A stretch of 64,000 nt of DNA from Deinococcus depolymerans. Lineage in GTDB: Bacteria > Deinococcota > Deinococci > Deinococcales > Deinococcaceae. Position numbers and translations under genes: made by a program. Position 1 is the first letter of the stretch; every line of letters begins with the position of its first letter. Shown here piece by piece: positions 57,695 through 64,000 of this stretch. The notes beneath the pieces are model-generated. The model had not been told where the DNA came from. It saw only the letters and a program-made list of their open reading frames with translations, and did no database searches. The stretch is taken from NCBI RefSeq assembly GCF_039522025.1, contig NZ_BAAADB010000004.1, positions 62,001-126,000 of the forward strand. The letters run 5' to 3'.

Positions 57695-58471
57695 ATGCCT
57701 GCCGCGAACCCGGTGCCGCCCCACCGCTGCCAGTGCATCCTGCCCCCTCACCCTCTCCCGGAACTGAACATGGCCTTTCAGCCCATCGTGAACGTCCAGA
57801 CCGGCCGGACCCTCGGGTACGAGGCGCTGGTGCGTGGACCGCAGGGCGAGGACGCCGCCTGGGTGTTCGCGCAGATTCTTCCCAGCCAGAAGTACGCCCT
57901 CGATCAGGCCTGCCGCGCCCTGGCCATCCACACGGCCGCGCAGCTGAACCTCAGCGGGCGGCTGTCCATCAATTTCCTGCCCGGCGCGGTCTACGAACCC
58001 CACGCCTGCATCCAGCCGACACTGCGGGCCGCCCGCGACACTGCCTTTCCCCTGCGGCGGCTCATGTTCGAGGTGGTCGAACAGGAGAACGTCGCGGACC
58101 CGGAACACGTCCGGCGGATCCTCGACGCCTACCGCGCCTACGGATTCATGACCGCCCTGGACGACTACGGCGCCGGGCACGCCACGCCCGCCCTGCTGAT
58201 GGCCCTGCGGCCAGACGTCGTGAAACTCGACCGCAGCCTCGTGCGGGACGTCCACCTCAGTCCAGGCAGCGCCCTGCGCGTCCGGGACATGGTGCGCTTC
58301 GCGCGGCAGTCCAGCCTGCACGTGATCGCCGAGGGCATCGAGACGGTTCACGAGGCGCGGGCGCTGCTGGAGCTCGGCGTCACGTTCATGCAGGGGTACT
58401 ACTTCGCGCGGCCGGCAATGGGATCGCTGCCGACCGTTCCGCACGAGGCCATCCTCGCCTGCCGCTCCTGA
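57695..58471 (+). CDS. Stand-alone EAL-domain protein (c-di-GMP phosphodiesterase)
   Basis: A 258-residue protein that is one EAL domain after a 20-residue Pro/Cys-rich N-terminus. Motifs: GYEALVRGPQGED, SINFLPGAVYEP, LMFEVVEQENV, TALDDYGAGHATPALL, VVKLDRSLVRDV, IAEGIET and QGYYFARP. The metal and catalytic residues appear present, although INF replaces the usual VN-x-S and FEVVEQ replaces E-x-TE, so activity is likely but not certain. It is divergent to the large GGDEF-EAL gene. Confidence 0.85.
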   Translation: MPAANPVPPHRCQCILPPHPLPELNMAFQPIVNVQTGRTLGYEALVRGPQGEDAAWVFAQILPSQKYALDQACRALAIHTAAQLNLSGRLSINFLPGAVYEPHACIQPTLRAARDTAFPLRRLMFEVVEQENVADPEHVRRILDAYRAYGFMTALDDYGAGHATPALLMALRPDVVKLDRSLVRDVHLSPGSALRVRDMVRFARQSSLHVIAEGIETVHEARALLELGVTFMQGYYFARPAMGSLPTVPHEAILACRS

Positions 58472-58679
58472 ACCGCCGGCGCACCCACGCCGCCCGGCCC
58501 ACCCCCAGCGGACCGTATGGCACCGGCAGGCCCTGCGGGGCGATAAAAAAATTCACTTTGGCCGTGACTCAACCTTCATGCACGGAGGGTTGAACTGACC
58601 CGTAAATTGTGAGATTACTGAAGAGATCGTAGGCTCGGTCTTTCCTATCCCCTCACAAATCACTCAAAGGAACAGCCTA

Positions 58680-59951
58680 ATGAAACCCATTCTTCCTGCC
58701 GCGCTCCTCACGACTGCCCTCCTCGCCGCCTGCTCCGACGCTCCCACCACCCCCACGGGTCAGGCCCCGCGTCCCGCCTACGTCAGTGCCGTTCAGGTCA
58801 CGGCCACCGACACCCCGGCGTCCGTGTCCCGACGCCTCGGCGGCACCATCCTCTCCTGGCCGACCGACTGCACAGACAGCTGTTCGGCCCTCGTCGGCCT
58901 GAACGAGCGACCCAGCGCGGCGCTGAGCGCTCAGGGCGTCGGCCGCGTCGAACGCAACCGGGACGTGTTCAGCGGCGGCGGCGCAATCACCGCGGTCATG
59001 GGCGGTAACCGCGCGTATATTACAGGTCAGCAACAGGACCCCTGGGAAGGGGGCAACTACCGCGCCATTCCTGAGAACACACCGCGGTGGCAGAAGATCG
59101 GCCTCGAGCGGGCACAGGCCATGGCCCCGGGGCTTGGTGAGGGCGTCACGGTGGCCGTCATCGATTCCGGCATCGACCTGCTCCATCCGGCGTTTGCCGG
59201 CGCCCTGAGCGCCCCCTCTACCTGGAAGGACTTCTACGCCGGAGATGACCTCCCGCAGGAGGAAGGGCAGAGCGGCGGCGCCTACGGGCACGGCACGAAC
59301 GTCGCAGGCATCGTGCTGCAGGTCGCGCCACGGGCAAAGATCATGCCGCTGCGCGTTCTCGGGCCGGACGGGTCCGGCGACGTGGCCGGCGTCGCCCAGG
59401 CAATCCTGTACGCCGCGGACCAGGGCGCGCAGGTCATCAACCTGAGCCTCGGCAGCGTGGAGAACTCCAGCATCGTGCAGGACGCCGTGCGGCAGGTCGC
59501 AGAGCGCGGCGTGTACGTCGTGGCGTCCGCCGGTAACGAGAACCAGGACCGGATCAGCTACCCGGCGGCGCTGGCCCGGAGCAAGGGCGCCCTCGGGGAG
59601 TTCCTGCTGAGTGCCGGCAGCACCGACCTCAACGACCTGAAATCCAGTTTCTCCAACTACGCCAGAACCCTGGAGATTGTCGGTCCCGGCGAGAACGTGT
59701 ACGCGCCGTACCCGGACGGACGGATCGCCTCGTGGAGCGGGACGTCCATGGTCTCCCCGATGATGGCGGGCGCCCTGGCCCTGTCGCTGGGTCAGGGCCT
59801 GACCGTGGCGCCCAAGGACCTCACGAAAAAACTGGCCGAGAGCGCCTTCGACGTGTACGAGCACGGTGCCAACGAGGCCTACAGGGACATGCTGGGCGTC
59901 AAGGGGCGGGTCGACCTGGTGGCCTTCCTGAGCAGGACCACACAGCAGTGA
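58680..59951 (+). CDS. Subtilisin-family serine protease lipoprotein
   Basis: A 423-residue S8 peptidase with a lipoprotein signal (LLTTALLAACSD, Cys at 18), an inhibitor-like pro-region (about 35-115) and the catalytic triad: Asp in VTVAVIDSGIDLLHP (about 163), His in YGHGTNVAGIV (about 205) and Ser in SWSGTSMVSPMMAG (about 355). The oxyanion Asn lies in VASAGNENQD. AAAGGAAC precedes the ATG. Upstream (58574-58596) CAACCTTC and GGAGGGTTG form an imperfect inverted repeat that may be an operator. One base separates it from the next gene, so the two are likely co-transcribed. Confidence 0.9.
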   Translation: MKPILPAALLTTALLAACSDAPTTPTGQAPRPAYVSAVQVTATDTPASVSRRLGGTILSWPTDCTDSCSALVGLNERPSAALSAQGVGRVERNRDVFSGGGAITAVMGGNRAYITGQQQDPWEGGNYRAIPENTPRWQKIGLERAQAMAPGLGEGVTVAVIDSGIDLLHPAFAGALSAPSTWKDFYAGDDLPQEEGQSGGAYGHGTNVAGIVLQVAPRAKIMPLRVLGPDGSGDVAGVAQAILYAADQGAQVINLSLGSVENSSIVQDAVRQVAERGVYVVASAGNENQDRISYPAALARSKGALGEFLLSAGSTDLNDLKSSFSNYARTLEIVGPGENVYAPYPDGRIASWSGTSMVSPMMAGALALSLGQGLTVAPKDLTKKLAESAFDVYEHGANEAYRDMLGVKGRVDLVAFLSRTTQQ

Positions 59952-59961
59952 CATGTCACTG
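59946..59961. promoter_or_regulatory. 16 bp perfect palindrome over stop/start
   Basis: CAGTGACATGTCACTG contains the protease TGA and the ATG of the next gene at its centre. It could hide the start in a hairpin or bind a dimeric regulator. Confidence 0.4.
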
Positions 59962-62532
59962 GTAAGCCAACTGCCGCCACATCTGGAGGTGAACCCGCTG
60001 TTGCTTGAGCTGGACAGCCGGTTCACCCTGAACGAACAGGGGCTCCTCCCTCTGGTGGCGGACGTGCCAGCCGTGACCCCCCAGGACTGGGGGGTCAAAC
60101 TGTACCTGATGGGCCGACTTCAAATGGCGTCTGGCGAGTACAGTGCAGGTACTGAAAGCCTTTTGAATTCGATGAACTACTTTAGGGATTGTCGGGCGGT
60201 GGAGTGTGCAGCCGACCTGACAATTGCTGTCGGTCTTGAACTGTTGGATACCGGACACATTGATGAGGCGGAGAATCTGCTTGTCCGCCTCAAGGAAACA
60301 CAACTTGCATTCGGGAGTGATGAACTCGCGCGCATCCGCATCGACTTTCCGCTTGCCCGCAGTAGGTATGAGAGAGGTGTATTTGCTGAGGCGCTCGGGA
60401 TGTACCATGACCTGCTTGAGAGGTTGCTTGACTCGCCTCACCAAGTTGAATTGGTCAGGTGTCTGATCAACATCGGCGCATTATATGCCGATCTTGGGGA
60501 ATTTAAGGACTCAATTGATTATTTGCTAAGAGCCTATAAAAAGATTAATGGATTAACGAACAGAATAGAGATGGAATTTGCAGTCTTCATGAACCTTGCC
60601 AGGGCCAGATTCCTCTCTGGTGAGCATGACAGTGCCATTGAGGTTGCCCGTCAGGCCTGCGCCAGCGCGGAGCAGCTCGAAGATCCCTACAGACTCGCGT
60701 TCGCGAGTATGAATCTTGGAGATTTTCTTGCTGCGGCCGGCCACACGGGTGAAGCGGAGAGCCATCTTCTCCGGGCGCTGTCACTCAGCGATGGGCATGA
60801 GTTCAGGACGATCAAGATCAGCGTCCTCGGGTCGCTCTGCGCGCTGCACGAGCAGCTCGGTCAGCACGGGGAGGCGACGCGGGAGGCGCAACTGGCGCTG
60901 CGCATCGCGCTGGAGGTCGGTTCCGCCCAGGGTGAAATCGAGGCGCGGATCGCGCTGGGGCGCCTGTACCTGCACGCCGGGCAGCCCGGACCGGCCGAGC
61001 AGGAACTCCTGCAGGCGCTGGAACTGGCGCGTGGCAGTCAGATGCCGAAGGAGCAGGTGCTGGCCCATGAACAGCTCGTGCGGGTGTACCGGCAGGCCGG
61101 TCGACTGGAGGACGCGCTGGATCACGCGGAGAGCCTGCGGGCGCTCGAGCGGACCACCTTCGACACGGACCGCGACCGGCAGATCCGCAACCTGACCGTG
61201 CTGTTCGAGGTGGAACGCGCCCAGCAGGAGGCGCAGCTGTACCGGGTGCGGTCCGAGGTGGAACAGGAGGCCCGGCAGGTGGCCGAACGGCAGGTGCTGG
61301 AACGCACCGCCGAACTGGCCCGCGCCCAGCATGAGGTCGTGGCGCGACTGGCCATCGCGGCCGAATACCGGGACGACACGACGGGCGAACACACGCGCCG
61401 GGTCGGGCAGGCTGCCGCGCGGATCGCCCGTGCGCTCGGGTGGTCCGAGACGCAGGCGAGCGTCCTGGGGGTCGCTGCGCGTCTGCATGACGTCGGGAAG
61501 ATCGCCATTCCGGACGCGATCCTCCTCAAGCGCGGGCGGTTGACCCCGGACGAGTTCCGGCAGATGCAGTCGCACACCCTGATCGGCAGCCGGATCCTGT
61601 CCGGAAGTCGTTCCGCGCTGCTGGCCATGGCAGAGGAGATCGCCCGGTCCCACCATGAACGCTGGGACGGCACCGGTTACCCGCTGGGCCTTCAGGCGGA
61701 CGCCATTCCGCTGACGGGCCGCATCGTGGCCATCGCGGACGTGTTCGACGCCCTCACGCAGGCCCGGCCGTACAAGGCCGCCTGGACGACCGCGGAAGCC
61801 CTGCGGGAGCTTCAGGCGCAGGCGGGACGGCACTTCGATCCGGCGCTGGTGGCGGTCGCGGTGGACGTCCTCGTGAACCTTCATGAGGGAGACAGCCTGT
61901 TTCTCAACCTGTACGACAGTCAGGAGGCCCCACCCCTGGCGGAGGGTGAAGCGTCACAGGTGCTCGCGGTGTTCGAGCAGCTGCTCATGGAACGCACCCG
62001 GGAACTGGAGCTGGCGCGGCGCGAGGCGGAACTCAGTGCGCAGCGCATGGAACGCATGGCGCTGACCGACAGTCTGACCGGCCTGAACAACCGCCGCGCC
62101 CTCGAACAGGACCTGGAGCAGCGGACGGCGCCGCTGGGGCACACGCCGTTCACCGTTCTGTCCCTGGACATCGATGGACTGAAGATCCTCAACGACACGC
62201 GCGGCCACAGCGCCGGAGACGCCCTGCTGAACGCGGTGGCCGCGGCCCTGACCCCAGCCTTCGACGGGTGCGGACAGGCCTACCGGATCGGCGGTGACGA
62301 ATTCGCAGTGATCTGCAACCAGGTCATCACGGCCGCGGAGCTGCACGCCCGCCTGGAAACCATGGCCCTGCACCTGCAACAGGCCGGCTACCCCAACCGG
62401 CCCTTCAGTACCGGCGCGGCCGAGTACCCCGGAGATTCCAGCAGCGCCGGGGACCTGCTGCGCATCAGTGACCAGCGGATGTACCAGGAAAAGATCCGCC
62501 GCCGTCAGACGCGCGCAGCGCAACCCGTATAG
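59953..62532 (+). CDS. TPR-HD-GYP-GGDEF cyclic-di-GMP enzyme
   Basis: An 859-residue protein with a run of tetratricopeptide repeats (about 30-395), a coiled coil (about 410-460), an HD-GYP phosphodiesterase domain (EHTRRVG, ARLHDVGKIAIPD at about 508, SHHERWDGTGYP at about 564, ADVFDAL) and a C-terminal GGDEF domain (LTDSLTGLNNRRAL, LDIDGLKILNDTRG, YRIGGDEFAVIC at about 775). Both enzymatic motifs are intact. The TPR part at about nt 60130-60720 is clearly lower in GC than the rest, suggesting a different origin. It lies one base after the protease gene. Confidence 0.85.
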   Translation: MSLVSQLPPHLEVNPLLLELDSRFTLNEQGLLPLVADVPAVTPQDWGVKLYLMGRLQMASGEYSAGTESLLNSMNYFRDCRAVECAADLTIAVGLELLDTGHIDEAENLLVRLKETQLAFGSDELARIRIDFPLARSRYERGVFAEALGMYHDLLERLLDSPHQVELVRCLINIGALYADLGEFKDSIDYLLRAYKKINGLTNRIEMEFAVFMNLARARFLSGEHDSAIEVARQACASAEQLEDPYRLAFASMNLGDFLAAAGHTGEAESHLLRALSLSDGHEFRTIKISVLGSLCALHEQLGQHGEATREAQLALRIALEVGSAQGEIEARIALGRLYLHAGQPGPAEQELLQALELARGSQMPKEQVLAHEQLVRVYRQAGRLEDALDHAESLRALERTTFDTDRDRQIRNLTVLFEVERAQQEAQLYRVRSEVEQEARQVAERQVLERTAELARAQHEVVARLAIAAEYRDDTTGEHTRRVGQAAARIARALGWSETQASVLGVAARLHDVGKIAIPDAILLKRGRLTPDEFRQMQSHTLIGSRILSGSRSALLAMAEEIARSHHERWDGTGYPLGLQADAIPLTGRIVAIADVFDALTQARPYKAAWTTAEALRELQAQAGRHFDPALVAVAVDVLVNLHEGDSLFLNLYDSQEAPPLAEGEASQVLAVFEQLLMERTRELELARREAELSAQRMERMALTDSLTGLNNRRALEQDLEQRTAPLGHTPFTVLSLDIDGLKILNDTRGHSAGDALLNAVAAALTPAFDGCGQAYRIGGDEFAVICNQVITAAELHARLETMALHLQQAGYPNRPFSTGAAEYPGDSSSAGDLLRISDQRMYQEKIRRRQTRAAQPV

Positions 62533-62612
62533 CGGAGAGACGGACTCCCACCGCGATTTGACCACCCGGGGGCGCTGCCACGTCGTTGATGAAACAGGCA
62601 GAAACCCGCATC

Positions 62613-62747
62613 ATACGGATTCCGTTTGTTTCGCCAACAATCCGGAACTGCACCGGATTGCCGGCTCCACGTCCGGAACCCGTTTCTCTCCTACTCGCTT
62701 TGCTCGGATTGAACGGGCCTTGCAGCCCATTCAATCGGAGTCCGTAT
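62613..62747 (+). repeat. SNR-like dispersed repeat, full copy
   Basis: From ATACGGATTCCGTTTGTTTCG to CAATCGGAGTCCGTAT with both internal hairpins (CAATCCGG/CCGGATTG; GATTGAACGGGC/GCCCATTCAATC). Confidence 0.85.
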
Positions 62748-62749
62748 CA

Positions 62750-62903
62750 CACGCACTCGGATTGAATGGGTTGCCAACACCGTTCAATCCGTGCGGAGGT
62801 GACCCGTAAAGCTGCCCTGCAGAGCGGGACGGACTGTCGGGCGTGACGTTGGCACCCCGGTGCGTTGGCGGGTTGTGAACGAGAACAGACCGCAGTCCGG
62901 ATC
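62750..62903 (-). repeat. SNR-like repeat, subtype B, inverted copy
   Basis: From ACACGCACTCGGATTGAATGG to ACCGCAGTCCGGAT, with the subtype-B core (GACGTTGGCACCCCGGTGCG). It abuts the preceding copy head to head and ends inside the stop of the small gene at 62902. Confidence 0.7.
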
Positions 62904-63075
62904 AGAACTGATGATCCCTGAGCCGCAGCCCGCCCGGTCCGATCGGGACCGAGATGGCGAGGGTGACCGCCTTCCACGGACCGAGGGCGGTGAGGTGCGG
63001 CGGTACGTACGGGGGACGGGACGTGGCGGCTGGGGACGGTGCGCTGCGGGCGGGTGCGGGATCGGGTCTGGTCAT
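62902..63075 (-). CDS. 57-residue protein with lasso-type RiPP leader motif
   Basis: An ATG at 63075 preceded by CCGGAGGTCCC (good Shine-Dalgarno) opens 57 codons. The N-terminal ~22 residues are Pro/Ala/Ser-rich. Residues 23-38 read YVPPHLTALGPWKAVT, an exact fit to the Y-x-x-P-x-L-x-x-x-G-x5-T leader motif recognised by the RRE of lasso-peptide proteases. The remaining LAISVPIGPGGLRLRDHQF would be the core, but it has no Asp/Glu at core position 7-9, so a standard lasso ring is not predicted. NCBI-type annotations group such proteins as lasso-RiPP leader-containing. No maturation enzymes lie in the window. Confidence 0.6.
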   Translation of the reverse strand: MTRPDPAPARSAPSPAATSRPPYVPPHLTALGPWKAVTLAISVPIGPGGLRLRDHQF

Positions 63076-63143
63076 GGGACCTCCGGGTGCATCAGGGTGT
63101 GAGGGAATGGACCGTTCTGCTGGGCAGGCCGGTGCCCCTCGCC

Positions 63144-63172
63144 TTCACGGGTCCATCCTAACCCGGTATACT
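63144..63172 (+). promoter_or_regulatory. Promoter TTCACG-17-TATACT
   Basis: TTCACG (63144-63149) and TATACT (63167-63172) with a 17 bp spacer, about 75 bp upstream of the lipoprotein ATG at 63248. Confidence 0.5.
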
Positions 63173-63247
63173 CATCCGAAGCTAATCTACACGTGATTGT
63201 CAGGAGCCCCCGGTCAACCGCCTTCAGCCGCTGTTCGTAGGAGACGC

Positions 63248-64000
63248 ATGCTCAAGCCTGCCCGTCCCGCCCTGCTCCTGCTCTGCCTGACTGCCTGCAG
63301 TCACGTGTCCTCGCCGCCGGAGGCCGCCCGTCCACGGCCCCTTGGTCTGATTGAGCTGACGGTCAGTGGCCTGGGTGGTCCGGTCCCCCTCAGCTCGGTT
63401 CGGGCCGTCGCCACGCCCGGGTGGCGCGCACAGTCCCTGGCCAACCAGTCGGACGGCCTGCAGCTCGAACCTCTGAATGTCACGGTGTTCAACACCGGCA
63501 CGCGCGGCGCGGACGGGCAGCGGTACGTCAGCGCCGCCTACCGCGTCCGGAATGCGGGCAGTGACGGTACCCCCAGTGCCCGCCCGCGCAGCAACCTCAC
63601 CCTGATCGCCGTCTCGGCTGGCGATACGGTCAACACGACCGCGTTCCGCGCGGTCACCACCTTCAGCGGTGCGCCTGTGCCGGCCAGCGTGCCGCGCACG
63701 ATGCTGCCCACGCACGCCATGCGCTTCGATCCGCTGACGGCCCGCCCGGTGCTGTCGGCCGGTGCCGAGGACCTGCAGGTGTTCACGGAGGCTGAAATCG
63801 CGTCCGGGTCGTTCCTTCCCGTCGGGGGCGGCGCGCCCCTGACGTACACCGATCTGGGCGTGCAGACTGTCTTCCCTTACGGGTTCACGGTTCACGCCCT
63901 GAACGGCGGTCGGACGCTCGCAGCGAACCCCGCTCCCGGCGCGTTCGACGGGCGCGTGACCTTCTCCGTGAGACTGCCCCTGCAAGCCTCGAACACCCAG
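63248..64000 (+). CDS. Lipoprotein, N-terminal part (runs off the window)
   Basis: From ATG 63248 (TAGGAGACGC upstream) the frame stays open for 251 codons to the last base. A signal peptide with lipobox is clear: ALLLLCLTACSHV, Cys at 17. The mature part is beta-rich with FNTGTRGADGQRYVSAAYRV and TVNTTAFRAVTTFSGAPVP, like exported Ig/DUF-type surface lipoproteins of Deinococcus. No family is named with confidence. A promoter lies 75 bp upstream. The stop is beyond the window. Confidence 0.75.
   Translation, partial: MLKPARPALLLLCLTACSHVSSPPEAARPRPLGLIELTVSGLGGPVPLSSVRAVATPGWRAQSLANQSDGLQLEPLNVTVFNTGTRGADGQRYVSAAYRVRNAGSDGTPSARPRSNLTLIAVSAGDTVNTTAFRAVTTFSGAPVPASVPRTMLPTHAMRFDPLTARPVLSAGAEDLQVFTEAEIASGSFLPVGGGAPLTYTDLGVQTVFPYGFTVHALNGGRTLAANPAPGAFDGRVTFSVRLPLQASNTQ

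Noticed and set aside
62902..63075. A true lasso peptide precursor
   Set aside because: The leader motif is exact but no Asp/Glu lies at core positions 7-9 and no maturation genes are present, so only the leader-motif claim is kept.

Overview
The window reads as accessory DNA of a Deinococcus-type bacterium, probably a plasmid or megaplasmid region with an adjoining polysaccharide locus. This is inferred from sequence alone. Supporting signs are high GC, short dispersed two-hairpin repeats like the SNR elements known from Deinococcus, -10 boxes 6-8 nt upstream of start codons (leaderless transcripts), several IS200/IS605-type tnpB elements, and three replication initiators of the RepA type found on Deinococcus plasmids.

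Layout. 1-11 kb: end of a tyrosine recombinase, a tnpB remnant, an exported alkaline phosphatase, a small operon (secreted CPFC-motif protein, ABC ATPase, FtsX-like permease), a CHAD protein, two divergent membrane diguanylate cyclases, a decayed IS5-type transposase and a lipoprotein. 11-16 kb: xre regulator, repA1 with an 11-unit iteron field, a DUF4157 (HEVTH) protein and a JAB-like gene. A ~180 bp direct repeat flanks this block as if a 3.9 kb replicon had integrated. 16-20 kb: group II intron RNA without an ORF, a tnpB element abutting it, and repA2 with its origin. 20-24 kb: a divergent TnpB-like nuclease paired with a DUF2384 protein, then a compact operon of small unknown genes led by matching RNA hairpins. 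24-27.5 kb: GC-rich imperfect repeats with little recognisable coding, plus a tnpB remnant. 27.7-30.6 kb: repA3, split by a 1368 bp tnpB element that removal would repair in frame.

31-51 kb is an exopolysaccharide/O-antigen locus. It starts with GC-rich ugd and a UDP-glucuronate decarboxylase gene. Composition drops sharply inside that second gene and stays AT-rich through a wecC-like dehydrogenase, Wzx, glycosyltransferase, polymerase, WbsX, GT2 and epimerase genes. It returns to high GC at the start of rfbB, followed by rfbA, rfbC and rfbD. Then come an O-antigen ligase/polymerase, a TPR protein, a secreted protein, the WbaP-type initiating transferase and a Wzz/BY-kinase. Together they make nucleotide sugars (UDP-GlcA, UDP-Xyl, a uronic acid, dTDP-rhamnose), assemble the unit on undecaprenyl phosphate, flip it and polymerise it under kinase control.

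51-62.5 kb is rich in cyclic-di-GMP enzymes (CHASE/HAMP-GGDEF; PAS-GAF-GGDEF-EAL-GAF-GGDEF; stand-alone EAL; TPR-HD-GYP-GGDEF) plus a subtilisin-like lipoprotein. This plausibly couples second-messenger control to the polysaccharide locus next door. The last 1.5 kb holds two oppositely oriented repeats, an unlisted 57-codon gene with a lasso-type RiPP leader motif, and the start of a lipoprotein gene that runs off the window.
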